This document shows, in pieces, positions 27,401 to 35,993 of a DNA stretch of 64,000 nt. The notes below the pieces were generated by a model. That model had not been told where the DNA came from. It did no database searches and worked only from the letters and a program-made list of their open reading frames with translations. Each line of letters starts with the position of its first letter. Within the stretch, counting starts at the first letter, position 1. Both the position numbers and the translations under genes were made by a program. The stretch lies in NCBI RefSeq assembly GCF_012913485.1, contig NZ_CP051774.1, positions 2,852,001-2,916,000 on the forward strand. The letters are read 5' to 3'. The DNA is from Luteolibacter luteus (lineage in GTDB: Bacteria > Verrucomicrobiota > Verrucomicrobiia > Verrucomicrobiales > Akkermansiaceae).

Positions 27401-28483
27401 AGTCGGGGGATTCAGATAAACGGCGCCACCCGCCGTATAATCCGAGCTCGCCTGAATCTCCGGCAGCAAGAGAAAGTCCGAACTGCCCATGCTCGAGTTC
27501 AACCCTTGGATCGCGAGCACATTGTTTCCCGAGACAAGCGCGGAAGCCGGAATCGTGAATTCCGTCCACGAGTTCACGATCGTCTCGTCCAAGGCCGTGG
27601 CCGAGGTGGAATTGTACGCGGGAGTCCCGTTGAAGTTCGCACGGCCTACTTCCGTGCCGTTGATCCACGCCACGAAGCCGTCCTCGTATTTCATCCGCAG
27701 CTTGTAGGAAGCATAGGCGGAAGGATTCGTGAGGCTAAAGGTGCGCCGGAAGAGAATCGAAGTGTTGATGTTCTGGAGGGCGCTCTGGCAATTCGTCGTG
27801 ATCCACGCGCTCAGCCCGCCGCCGTTGTCATAGCCGAGACCGGGAGCCGCCAGCGTCCAAGAGCTATCGGCGAAGGAAGGACTGCGATTCCATCCGCCGG
27901 CGACATTGGTGCCCACATCGCCTCCGGCGTAGTTGCTGCCGGAGTAGTTCGCTTGACCGGTCGCGTTATTCGCGAGCACCCGGTAGCGCCCGTTCTGTCC
28001 CGCCCCGGAAGCCACCAGAGCGGTAGTCGTCTGCGTGATCGAAATGCCGTAAGAGATGTCCGGAGCCTGAGCCGGATACGAAGCTCCATACGAATCAACC
28101 AGCTGGGCTTGGCCCGTGGCACCTGGCTTGTAGAGACCAAGGAATTCCCCGCTCTTCGAGAGGCTGAAATTCGTGTGAAGGGGAGCCGCGGGGTTGGCCC
28201 GGTTCTTCCCCGATGCCCATACAAGGAGGGTGCCATTCGCGGGGATGCTTACCGCGGGGAAGCGCCACTGCTTCTTCACGGCTGCATCATCCGTCAGCCA
28301 CCAGCCGTCCAGGCTGACCGCGCTGGTGCCGGTATTGAAGAGTTCGATCCAGTCCTCCCGGTCACCGTTTTCGTCTTCGATTCCGCTGGCGTTGGCCGCA
28401 AGGAACTCGGAGATCAAAACATCGCCATGGAGCCCACGAAGGGGGCACAGAAATAGCGCGAAAAGAAGGGGAAAGCGACACAT
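24476..28483 (-). CDS. Secreted lamin-tail (LTD) / CotH-kinase-like giant protein
   Basis: 1335 residues from the ATG at 28483 (signal peptide MCRFPLLFALFLCPLRGLHG). An LTD domain follows at about 21-140 (VLISEFLAANASGIEDENG, DWIELFNTG), a galactose-binding/jelly-roll-like insert at about 190-380, then a CotH-type kinase-like domain at about 540-770 (SYDFDSNDNFRFVW, RVQLNGGFHGVLDMVEDGDD, IVWDVDLSHGHNW), two more LTD modules (about 895 and 1035), and a C-terminal DPDGDGRSNADEYALA calcium-binding-like segment plus beta-sandwich at 1228-1335. CotH proteins phosphorylate spore-coat proteins in Bacillus; in bacteria of this kind the role is unknown. It is a paralog of the next gene. An upstream in-frame start at 28540 would bury the signal peptide. 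Confidence 0.88.
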   Translation of the reverse strand: MCRFPLLFALFLCPLRGLHGDVLISEFLAANASGIEDENGDREDWIELFNTGTSAVSLDGWWLTDDAAVKKQWRFPAVSIPANGTLLVWASGKNRANPAAPLHTNFSLSKSGEFLGLYKPGATGQAQLVDSYGASYPAQAPDISYGISITQTTTALVASGAGQNGRYRVLANNATGQANYSGSNYAGGDVGTNVAGGWNRSPSFADSSWTLAAPGLGYDNGGGLSAWITTNCQSALQNINTSILFRRTFSLTNPSAYASYKLRMKYEDGFVAWINGTEVGRANFNGTPAYNSTSATALDETIVNSWTEFTIPASALVSGNNVLAIQGLNSSMGSSDFLLLPEIQASSDYTAGGAVYLNPPTPGALNGAGSAGPVIYEVTPVDPLVPRPLGSAASPPMTVTARVIKTKNNISAVRVYHRAMWNAESAPITMNDTGTGVDVVAGDGIYSASLPTTSVGAGQMLRWRFEAQDGQGNVTKFPSYADPTDSPQYFGTVAVNSATSTSLLPILEWFVEGAPATGPTAGDFRGSCYYLNRFYDNIGHEIHGQSTSGFGKKSYDFDSNDNFRFVWKEGERPVKDLNLLSNYADKTKTRNTLSHEVGKLAGTPYHFAFPVRVQLNGGFHGVLDMVEDGDDRMLERNGLDGEGALYKIYAENLTGSAEKKTRKNESNADLNAMAAALDSSVALTTRRTYAYDNINVAAAVNYLVVRQFNSDSDHGHKNFYLYRDTNRTGQWRPIVWDVDLSHGHNWIGTYGYFDDTLVSNNPLNAHSNSDRFYNIILESPEMRQMWVRRMRTLMDQYLQPPGTANGFLETRMREIAASVDPAPAASSWTDGDLDASKWGIHSNYIQNRPREEVERVVTGYFNPRRTFLFNTGSGRPLLYSPDRSASTPIPNTAQVNVAGMVSIDSVDYLPAGNSQAGEYIMLKNTSAQAVDISGWTLDGAIDYTFEGGTVINAGAGTAASEYQGLLHLVKDVNAFRSRTSGPKGGEKRLIQGNYSGQLSARGETLNLRDASGLLVATFTWPGTPSLLQQYLRISEIQYHPADPTAAEELAMPELTEDDFEYLELANIGPSPLALVGAKFTQGIDFTFGATSLPAGQRLILAKNPAAFALRYPGTGGIVIGPYDGELANGGEVLELTDAVGENILDFEYKDGWYPATDGDGRSLVNRDPAQVAFNQFGNPVSWAISGAALGSPGNPDASFAQAYHGWDNFHFTSAERDDLLISGPDADPDGDGRSNADEYALASDPRVPDVPELSFVWSMDGVVRRPALKFRRPANALDLSYELQGSGDLGTWPVITSTAVSTAPMAGDTEEVIFRDNVSDAASSRFLRVGYAYQQ

Positions 28484-28505
28484 GCTGACAGCAAATGCGG
28501 GGGTG

Positions 28506-28523
28506 TGTGACAAAATGGTCACA
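28506..28523. promoter_or_regulatory. TGTGA-N8-TCACA inverted repeat, operator candidate
   Basis: TGTGAC and GTCACA flank AAAATG on the plus strand. The repeat lies 23 nt upstream of the LTD/CotH start at 28483. It resembles a CRP/FNR half-site pair, but the spacing is 8 rather than the usual 6, so the cognate regulator is unknown. Confidence 0.35.
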
Positions 28524-28548
28524 TAATTTTCCCACCGCAAGTGCCAAA

Positions 28549-28574
28549 GGAGGAGGACCGGAACGTCCTCCTCC
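28549..28574 (-). terminator. Hairpin terminator of the second LTD/CotH gene
   Basis: A perfect 10-bp stem (GGAGGAGGAC / GTCCTCCTCC, 6-nt loop) begins 17 nt beyond the stop at 28592 and is followed on the minus strand by TTT. It separates the two giant paralogs transcriptionally. Confidence 0.65.
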
Positions 28575-28591
28575 GCTCTCCCGAGAATAAC

Positions 28592-31500
28592 TTAGGGAGC
28601 CCAAGTCGCCCGCATCCGCAGGAACTTGCGGCTGCCGCTGGCCGGCAACGAATCACTGAAGGTGGCGTATTCCAGCCCGCCTCCCAAGGACGCGTTTGCC
28701 ACCGGGGCCGTAGCCACCGGGGTCCATGTGCCGGTCACATCATCCGTGGCCATCAGCTCATAGAGGATGTGATGGGCAATCTCCGGCCTGCGGAGCCGAA
28801 GCGCCGCTTGGCGGGTTTCGCCGCTGCCCATCCATGTGAAGGCAGCATCCGGCTGATCGACCACAAGCGGCTGGGTGGCGAAGGCGAACTCCTCGAAATT
28901 GAGGCGGCCGTCGCCATCGGGATCCGCCGAAACACCCGAGATCGCGGCAGAGGCCTGTTGCGCGGGATCGAAAACAGTCGTCGCCCAAGCATCAAAGGTA
29001 TTGGCACCCGGTGTATCCGCCGTGCCCGGGGAGCCGCCGATGCTACCGCTGAGGGCCCAACCTTCTTCATCCGAGTCACCGGCAGGATCATTCGGATGCC
29101 GGCGAACCAGCGAGTATCCTTCGCCATCCGCCGCGACCGGCCATGGGGGGGCATCGTCATAGGTGATCGAGCGGATCACGTCGTCGCCCGGCGTGAAGAG
29201 CACCACGGTTTCCCCCGCATTGTTGAGCTGGCCGGAATACTGGCCTGCCACCGGCTTGCCAGTGCCATAGCGCATCTGGAAGGCCTCCAGATTCGATACG
29301 ATCAGAATGCGCGCGCCGGGGGCCAAGGTGCGGCCGGTGGCAGCACTCGTGAAATCAAAGGTGATCGCCCCGAAAATATAGACGCCCTGGAGATCCACAT
29401 GCTTCGATCCCGTGTTCAACAGCTCCACGAATTCGAAGTCGTTGGCATCGTCGAAACCGGCAGTCACTTCCGGACCGGATGGTTCCGCCGGGTGATAGAG
29501 GATCTCCGAAATCGCGAGATTCGATGGCGAAGCCGCTTCCGTATCGAGCAGGAAGCTCGCTTCGGTGATGGCGCTCCAAGTGGTACCATTCCGCGCGCGG
29601 ACGCGCAGGGTCTTTTCTCCCGCGCCGGTCAGGAAGAGAGGTGTCGGCGTCGCGGAGCGCGTGCCGGTCAGGGACAAGTTCATGCTGATGTCCGAGCTGC
29701 CGCCATCGGACTGGTGGATCTCCACTGCAATCACATTGTTCCCCGCCACCAACAGCGACGGGCTGACCGTGGTGACCTGCATCTGGTCCTCGATCGGATT
29801 CCCCGCGTAATGGTCGAAAGCCGGATCCACGGTCAGGTTTCCTGCCACGCGGGTGCCATTCAGATACACGGCATAAGCATCGTCATACTCGACGGTGAGC
29901 GTCAGGTTCGAGAGTCCGGAAAGATTGCTCACATTGAAGCTCTTCCGGAAATAAGCGGTCGCAGCCTTCACGCCCGGCGCGGTCTGGACAATCGGGATGA
30001 CTGTTGCCTCGTCACCATCGCCGTAGCCCAGTTCCGCGGTGCCCGTGGGCCAAGCCGTATCGGCAAAGCCGGGATCCCGCCATGCGGTGCCTTGGTTCGT
30101 GCCGTTGTAGAGATACTTCCAGCCACTCGCGGACCATGGGATGAAGGCCTCCTGCGTACTGGAAGAAGTGTAGGTCTGGGCAGCTGCCTTCAGGTTCCCG
30201 CCGACAGCCCGGGGATCGGAACCATCCGCCATGTAATACAAGGTCGAGCTCGGCGGCCCGCTGATCACCGCTTCAACGCCACTGGACTGATAACCGCCGA
30301 AGGGACTGATCGAAGGGGCATCAATCGCGGGATAGAGCCCGTCTGCCCGCAGCTGCGCGAGCACGACCGGGACCCGCGGGTTGAAGTAATTGAGCAGCTC
30401 GTTCTGGGCGTTGATCCAGTTCTGGCGGTTCTTCGGCACTGACGAGAAGGCGTCGCCCCATCGGGCGCTTTCCGCAATGATCGCTTGATCCACGATGGTC
30501 GCGAATTTGTTGACCCGATTGCTCCACGCGGTGGGGTTCAAGGCACCTCCATTGAACATGTGCTTCTGGATCCGGTCCGCCCAGAGCATGCGGTACTCCG
30601 CATTCGCCGTGAGGTCCTGATGGAGGAAGGCTGGATTCGAATAAGCGAAATTCGACTCATTCGGATAAACGAAGGGACCGGTGCGGTCCTCGTTCACGTT
30701 AAAGAGCGAGTGCTCGAAATCGTGGACGAAAAACTGGAAACCCTGCCCCGGATTGTTCTCGCGGCGCCGGGCTCCCGACCAGTTGTTCGCCTTGTCGTTG
30801 CCGAGGAAAGCGGAAGTGCAACCATCGAGATTCCCGCTCCAGAAGGTGAGCAGCATGTAGTCGACAAGGTTGCCGGGATCGAGCAGGACGGGATCCGCCG
30901 TCGAGGTGACGCCGTCCGCCGCCTTGCCCATCATCTTGAAGTAATTCGCGTTGGTGGGAGAAGCACGATGAGCCTTCCCCTTGTTCCAAAGGTCCTGCCA
31001 GGCCACCAAGGTGCCGTCGGTGGCACCGATGGTGTAACCGGCTTCCTGCTCGGCCTTCACGACATCGTAGTCATCCTTGTCACCGCCGATGTAACTTTCG
31101 GCGAAGGCGGATTCGGTGCGTTCGTCGAGGTTGTAGAGGCCCCAGTATTGGCCGTTCAAATAGAGATGGAAGTAGCGGACCTTTGATCCCGGGCGACCCA
31201 TATCGATCAATGCCTGGCGGGTGGATTCCTCACGCAGGAAGGTGTTCCGTTCATCACCACCGAAGGACCACGAGTAGTTCTGCGCGGTACGAAAGTCGAT
31301 CTTGTCGAACTCCTGTGCACCTCGATGGCCGAAGAGCGGATACTCCAGCTTGGATGCGCCGTACTCCTCCCGGAAGAAGAAGCGGAAGGAGTGCTTCGGA
31401 TTGTCCGTCGAGCGCGAGTAACCACCGCGCAAGCGCAGCCCGGCGTTCACTTGGAATTCGCTCGTGCCATTCGGATGCTGGGCATTCGGTGGATTGATCC

Positions 31501-33604
31501 ATTCCAGCGAGGCGGGCTTTTCCCATGCGAAGCCGCGGCCATTTGGATTCGAGTAGATGCCTTGGGAACCACCGATGTTGAAAAGGTTCGGCAGGTCCGT
31601 CGTGATACACACCGCTGGTAGCGAGGCGAGGGCCGCCTTGGTGGAAGCCGAACCCCCGAGATCCGGATTCGAATGATTCACAATGTCCGGATCCATCCCG
31701 TAATCAAGCACTTGGGAGGTGCCGGTGGTAGCAGGCCACCCGGCCGGTGAAGACGATTGGGTGATGATGTCGTTCAGGAAAAGATAGGTCTGGGTATCCA
31801 CATCGGTGGACTCCCAGCCGGGCTTCACCGCGCAGGCCCGCAAGGTGGTGGTAGCGGAGATGTTCAGCGGCCCGGTGTAGGTCGAGCCATTCGTCGCGGA
31901 TGGCGTGGATCCGTTCGTCGTGTACTTGATCGTCGCACCCGGCGTGGCGGTGAGGATTTCCAGTTGGAAGGGCGCGCTGAAGAAACCGCGGTCCACGCTG
32001 AAGGAAGTGTCCGCTACTTTTCCGAGCGAGCTCGGATCACCATTGATCCAGCCGGGCGTGGCCTTGCCCCCACCATAAAAAGCCGGGTCCGCGGTCGGAT
32101 TGATCGAGCCCGCGATAAGCTCCGGCAGGATGAGGAAACCGGGCGTATTCGCCGTGTTTTTCATCGCGTGGATGGCCAGCACGTTCGAACCGTTCGCGAG
32201 GCTCGGCAGATACTGCGTCAGGTTGAAACCCATCGGCCGCAGGCTGTCGGAATTCGATCGCGTCGAGTTGGCAGTGCCATCCCAAGCCGGATTGGCCGCG
32301 ACATTGTGCGAAGCAACCTTGGTGCCGTTCAGCCATGCCGCGAAGCCATCCTTGTGCCGCGTCACAAGCGAAAGCGAGGTGGCGGTACCGGGGCCGGACG
32401 AACTGAAGCCCGAACGGAAAAAGGCACCCTTGGCCGGGGCCGAGAGGTAAGGCTGGGTATTCGTGCCGATGATACCGCCCGCTCCTTCCTGCTGCGTCAT
32501 TGCGGGAAGGCCGCCATTGGCAGTGTCGCCGACAAGCTTGAAGGCATTCGCATCCCACGATGAATAGGAGCCTTCGGCCGCAAAGAATTCCAAGCAGTCC
32601 CCTCCGGCACCTTGGAACATCACGACTTCGAAAGAGTGAAGCCCAACCGTGAGATTGCGGGTCCTGATGTTATCGAGGGGACCGTGGGAAGTATCATCGG
32701 TGATGATTGCCACGCCATCGATCTTCACCCGCACACCGTCATCGGAATTCGTGCCGAAGGTATAAATGCCGGCGGTGGCGATATCGACCCAGCCGGTTAG
32801 CTTGATGGCATATTGATCGCCGGTGCCGGCAGGGGGCGATGAGTTCAAGCCGAAGTGGCCATCGTCACCTTCCCCGAGATAGTTCACGCTGCTGGCGATG
32901 ACGGTGGCCTCGGAAAGGATGCCGGGATTTCCCGGTGCCAAGGCCAGCAAGGCGTCCGCTTCCGCCAGGGAGTTCACGCCTCCGCCGTTCTTGAACACAT
33001 GGCGCACGGTAATGCCGGGCATCGTGAGGCCATGCCCCAAGCCGCTGATCCCGCCCGTCCACGCAGAGTCGGCGAAGCCAGGCTGGTTCCATGTCGGGCC
33101 TGGAACACTGGCGCTGGTCGGCACGGTGAAGCGGGTAAACGCCCCTTGGGAAAGCAGGACCGTGCGATCAAACTGCACGCCGAAGGATTCATCTCCATCC
33201 TGCGCCGGATATTCGTCTCCGAAGTCCTGCACCACCTGACCCTGCGGATTGACCAAGCCAAGGTACTCGCCGCCCGCGGAAAGGGAGAAATTCGTGTGGA
33301 GCGGCGCGCTCGCCACCCGGCGGTTCTCACCGGAGGCCCAGACGATGCGAAACTCGCCAGGTGCCAGCGTGACATTGGGGAAGGTCCATTTCGCGAGATT
33401 GTCCGCGGAATCGGTAAGCTTCCAGTTGTTCAGAGAGATCGGGGCCGAGGTCGGGTTGTGGATTTCGATCCAATCCGAGAAGTCGCCGTCTTCATCAGCG
33501 ATGGTCGCCTGGTTGCTCGCCATGAACTCCGTGATCACGGGGTTCGCCATGACCGGGGCGAGCGGCATGAGCACGAGGGTACAGAGTAGAGAGCGGGCGC
33601 GCAT
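28592..33604 (-). CDS. Secreted LTD / PA14 / CotH giant protein
   Basis: 1670 residues from the ATG at 33604 (signal peptide MRARSLLCTLVLMPLAPVMA). Order: LTD domain (about 21-140, VITEFMASNQATIADEDG); PA14-like carbohydrate-binding fold (about 248-350, TAGIYTFGTNSDDGVRVKID); a chitobiase/hexosaminidase C-terminal-type beta domain (about 540-610, PGATIKYTTNGSTPS); CotH domain (about 680-970, LRLRGGYSRSTDNPKHSFRF, LYLNGQYWGLYNLDERTE, FFVHDFEHSLF); a second LTD (about 1360-1420); and the C-terminal DPDGDGRLNFEEFAFA module from 1561. Carbohydrate-binding modules beside a CotH domain suggest work at a polysaccharide or cell surface. The function is not known. The upstream start (33655) is not signal-like. 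Confidence 0.88.
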   Translation of the reverse strand: MRARSLLCTLVLMPLAPVMANPVITEFMASNQATIADEDGDFSDWIEIHNPTSAPISLNNWKLTDSADNLAKWTFPNVTLAPGEFRIVWASGENRRVASAPLHTNFSLSAGGEYLGLVNPQGQVVQDFGDEYPAQDGDESFGVQFDRTVLLSQGAFTRFTVPTSASVPGPTWNQPGFADSAWTGGISGLGHGLTMPGITVRHVFKNGGGVNSLAEADALLALAPGNPGILSEATVIASSVNYLGEGDDGHFGLNSSPPAGTGDQYAIKLTGWVDIATAGIYTFGTNSDDGVRVKIDGVAIITDDTSHGPLDNIRTRNLTVGLHSFEVVMFQGAGGDCLEFFAAEGSYSSWDANAFKLVGDTANGGLPAMTQQEGAGGIIGTNTQPYLSAPAKGAFFRSGFSSSGPGTATSLSLVTRHKDGFAAWLNGTKVASHNVAANPAWDGTANSTRSNSDSLRPMGFNLTQYLPSLANGSNVLAIHAMKNTANTPGFLILPELIAGSINPTADPAFYGGGKATPGWINGDPSSLGKVADTSFSVDRGFFSAPFQLEILTATPGATIKYTTNGSTPSATNGSTYTGPLNISATTTLRACAVKPGWESTDVDTQTYLFLNDIITQSSSPAGWPATTGTSQVLDYGMDPDIVNHSNPDLGGSASTKAALASLPAVCITTDLPNLFNIGGSQGIYSNPNGRGFAWEKPASLEWINPPNAQHPNGTSEFQVNAGLRLRGGYSRSTDNPKHSFRFFFREEYGASKLEYPLFGHRGAQEFDKIDFRTAQNYSWSFGGDERNTFLREESTRQALIDMGRPGSKVRYFHLYLNGQYWGLYNLDERTESAFAESYIGGDKDDYDVVKAEQEAGYTIGATDGTLVAWQDLWNKGKAHRASPTNANYFKMMGKAADGVTSTADPVLLDPGNLVDYMLLTFWSGNLDGCTSAFLGNDKANNWSGARRRENNPGQGFQFFVHDFEHSLFNVNEDRTGPFVYPNESNFAYSNPAFLHQDLTANAEYRMLWADRIQKHMFNGGALNPTAWSNRVNKFATIVDQAIIAESARWGDAFSSVPKNRQNWINAQNELLNYFNPRVPVVLAQLRADGLYPAIDAPSISPFGGYQSSGVEAVISGPPSSTLYYMADGSDPRAVGGNLKAAAQTYTSSSTQEAFIPWSASGWKYLYNGTNQGTAWRDPGFADTAWPTGTAELGYGDGDEATVIPIVQTAPGVKAATAYFRKSFNVSNLSGLSNLTLTVEYDDAYAVYLNGTRVAGNLTVDPAFDHYAGNPIEDQMQVTTVSPSLLVAGNNVIAVEIHQSDGGSSDISMNLSLTGTRSATPTPLFLTGAGEKTLRVRARNGTTWSAITEASFLLDTEAASPSNLAISEILYHPAEPSGPEVTAGFDDANDFEFVELLNTGSKHVDLQGVYIFGAITFDFTSAATGRTLAPGARILIVSNLEAFQMRYGTGKPVAGQYSGQLNNAGETVVLFTPGDDVIRSITYDDAPPWPVAADGEGYSLVRRHPNDPAGDSDEEGWALSGSIGGSPGTADTPGANTFDAWATTVFDPAQQASAAISGVSADPDGDGRLNFEEFAFATQPLVVDQPDAAFTWMGSGETRQAALRLRRPEIAHHILYELMATDDVTGTWTPVATAPVANASLGGGLEYATFSDSLPASGSRKFLRMRATWAP

Positions 33605-33797
33605 TGGGTTTGGAAAGAGGGGGCGAGCAGCTTGGAAACGTGGCAAAATCGCCATATTTCAAACTTCCGCAATACCCTAGTGCGGGGACAGCCTTTACAA
33701 ATGCTGCGCGTTTCTACGACGTGATGACACACGGGTCATCCGACATAAGCCTCAATCTGTAGCACAACTTTGGGAAAAACCCTGATTGCTGCGATGC

Positions 33798-34733
33798 TCA
33801 GGCGACCTTTGGCATGGTCGCGCCACAGAAGGCACGATATCCATCCTCCCCCATGTAACGTGTCAGTACCGCGGCCGGAGCTTGCCGGAGATCCACCAAC
33901 ACGAGGGCATCGAGCACATCTGAGAAGTCGGGATCGACGTTAAACTCCAGCAAGGTGGCGTTTAGCTTGAGATACTGGCGGAGGAGAACCGGCACCCCCT
34001 TCTTGTCCGGCTCCGTGGCCGAGACCGCGGCGGATACTTCTTCGATCGACTGGAGGCGGGAGCTGATCCCGCTTTCCTCGGGCAGGCCTCCGTACGGGTG
34101 GTAAGGATGCACCCAGCGGGCCATCGCCTGGTCCTGCCGGCGATCCCGAAGGAAGCGCACGATGAGATCCTGCGAAGCCGCGGAGTAATCGCTCGATATG
34201 CTAACCGGGCCGAATAGGCGGGCATAGCGGGGGCGCTCCGCCACGAAACGACCGATGCCGCGCCACAGCAGGGCGAGCGGGTGGATCGATTTTTGGTATT
34301 CCGGGGCCACGAAGGAACGGCCCAGCTCAAGACCGGGCTTCAGGAAATCAAGGAAGGGCTGCTCGAAGCGGAAGAGCGTCGAGGTGTAGAGCGCGGTGGG
34401 GCCACCCGCGGCAAGCAACACGTCAGTGCAGCCGAGACGATACCCCCCCGCGACTTTTCCAGCCTCGCGGTCCCAGAGAAACAGATGCAGGTAGCTGGCA
34501 TCGAAGTGATCGAGGTCGAGCGGTTTACCGGTGCCTTCGCCAACGGCGCGGAAAGAGATCTCACGGAGCCGGCCGATCTCGTGAAGGACGGAAGGGATCT
34601 CCCAAGCCGCAGCGAGGAAGACGTCCAGCTTGCCCTGCGAGGCAAGCGGGCCGCGACGGTTCAAATGGGCGATTTCACCGAGCAGTTCCGCGTGGTCCGC
34701 GGAATCGGCGATGGGTTGGAAGGGTGCATTCAT
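33798..34733 (-). CDS. GNAT-type N-acyltransferase, OlsB-like (ornithine lipid type)
   Basis: 311 residues of the hemolysin/OlsB-like acyltransferase family: ISFRAVGEGTGKPLDLDHFD near 83, HLFLWDREAGKVAGGYRLG near 107, LELGRSFVAPEYQKS near 157. OlsB N-acylates ornithine with 3-hydroxyacyl-ACP. In related bacteria, the second (O-acylation) step uses a PlsC-type enzyme such as the one encoded 440 bp upstream on the same strand, so the two may act in turn. Related enzymes make other acyl-amino acid lipids, so ornithine is inferred. No membrane helix. Confidence 0.75.
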   Translation of the reverse strand: MNAPFQPIADSADHAELLGEIAHLNRRGPLASQGKLDVFLAAAWEIPSVLHEIGRLREISFRAVGEGTGKPLDLDHFDASYLHLFLWDREAGKVAGGYRLGCTDVLLAAGGPTALYTSTLFRFEQPFLDFLKPGLELGRSFVAPEYQKSIHPLALLWRGIGRFVAERPRYARLFGPVSISSDYSAASQDLIVRFLRDRRQDQAMARWVHPYHPYGGLPEESGISSRLQSIEEVSAAVSATEPDKKGVPVLLRQYLKLNATLLEFNVDPDFSDVLDALVLVDLRQAPAAVLTRYMGEDGYRAFCGATMPKVA

Positions 34734-34942
34734 TTCCGAACAAATTCGCCCCGAGCATGGCTAGGGAAGCGCTCTCCTGTCGCATCGAAGAAATCCGCTG
34801 ATTCATCGATGGTACCGATGGAGGCGGCCTCCCGCTGGCACGTGCCGGTATCGGTGGAAAATGCCGCGGAGAGGGAAGCGGGTCCAATTCGCCACGCCGA
34901 CGTTGTTGTCACAGAATGAAGGTAGGGACACTCCCGCACCCC

Positions 34943-34979
34943 GCCTGTTATGCCTGTTAAATCAGGGAAATTAACAGGC
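34943..34979. repeat. Three CCTGTTA half-sites forming a 9-bp hairpin/operator in a 440-bp gap
   Basis: GCCTGTTA occurs twice in tandem (34943-34950, 34952-34959) and once inverted (TTAACAGGC, 34971-34979), giving a perfect 9-bp dyad with a 10-nt loop. It lies in the gap 34734-35173 between the two acyltransferase genes, about 210 nt upstream of the OlsB-like start. I saw nothing else convincing in that gap. No T run follows, so an operator is more likely than a terminator. Confidence 0.4.
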
Positions 34980-35173
34980 GAAGGCGCGCCGGGGAACACC
35001 GGCTGACAAAGGGAAAATCCCGATCCGGCCAAAGAAATCCCGAGAACTTCGGTTGAGATTCGCCACGCATGTTTCCATGACCTTCTCCCATTCTGCCGAC
35101 CGGTTTCTACTGCCATCCCGATCCGATTCCGATGCAGGCAAAGCCACGCGCGGGACGCGCTCCCCCCCCTCGG

Positions 35174-35983
35174 CTAGTCCTCGATCGCAAGGGCTTGCCC
35201 GCGAAGAGAGGCGGCGGCTTCCTGGGGATCCAAGCCATCGAGAAGCGCGCGGCGAGCCCTGCACTCCACCGTACTGCCGCGCATGGCAAGAAGGACACGG
35301 GGGAGCAAGGCGGTGCGCACCATCGGATGAATTCCACCGGCCAGATGAAACCACGCCGGGGCTTTCCCGAAATAGCGAACGAGCACCACCTGCGCACCGC
35401 ACTTGGCGGCAAGCGCCGCGATGTGGGGCGACCATGAGCCTTCCTCGACGGCACTGCCTTTCCAGTTCGCCACTTCTCCGGAAGGAAAGACGGCGAGCAG
35501 GCCCCCCTTTCGCAAATGCTCCAGGGAGCGCCGCAGGGAAGGTGCGTTCTTCCGCGCAGAACCTTCATCGCCGAGGATAGAAAGCGGCAACATCGACTCG
35601 CCCAGCACGGGGAGCGCAGCCGCCATTTCATTCGCCATTAGCAGGGTGTCCGGCCGACGTGCCATGCACAGGGCACCAAGCGTCAGCGCATCGGCACCGC
35701 CGAAGGGATGATTCGCCATGACCACCACCGGACCGGCGGCAGGGATCAGATCGAAGTCCTGCGCCTCCACCGAAAGGCCAAAGGCTTGGACCGCCGCTGC
35801 GAAAGGCTCGGTCTCCAGACGGGTAGCCTCATCGAAGCAGGTGCGGACCCGGCGCAGGCCGAGGATTTCATCCAAGGCCCGCCGTAGCTTCCCGCGCCAG
35901 CCCTCTCCTTCGAGGAAAGGAAGGGCCGAACGCAGGTCGAAAGGTTCGCGGTCCGGTGCCACGCCGGGAACTCCAACGGGCAC
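35174..35983 (-). CDS. PlsC-type lysophospholipid acyltransferase (OlsA-like)
   Basis: 269 residues of the 1-acyl-glycerol-phosphate acyltransferase superfamily. The acceptor motif is VVMANHPFGGADALTLG near 90, a variant with one extra residue between His and the acidic residue that is seen in the OlsA-like group; VFPSGEVANW near 165 is the second block. It would acylate a lyso-ornithine lipid or lysophospholipid at the inner membrane. Translation seems to start at GTG (35983), 10 nt after the mscL stop, so it is cotranscribed with mscL. It pairs functionally with the OlsB-like gene. Confidence 0.78.
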   Translation of the reverse strand: MPVGVPGVAPDREPFDLRSALPFLEGEGWRGKLRRALDEILGLRRVRTCFDEATRLETEPFAAAVQAFGLSVEAQDFDLIPAAGPVVVMANHPFGGADALTLGALCMARRPDTLLMANEMAAALPVLGESMLPLSILGDEGSARKNAPSLRRSLEHLRKGGLLAVFPSGEVANWKGSAVEEGSWSPHIAALAAKCGAQVVLVRYFGKAPAWFHLAGGIHPMVRTALLPRVLLAMRGSTVECRARRALLDGLDPQEAAASLRGQALAIED

Positions 35984-35993
35984 GGTGAAAGGA

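Noticed and set aside
28541-30442. Plus-strand frame of 633 residues within the LTD/CotH gene
   Set aside because: Antisense to a clear secreted protein; no signal or domain; rich in Arg and Ile-Arg as expected of a reverse frame.
34952-34979. LexA box
   Set aside because: I could not match CCTGTTAA half-sites to a LexA consensus I trust for this phylum; it is kept only as an unassigned dyad.
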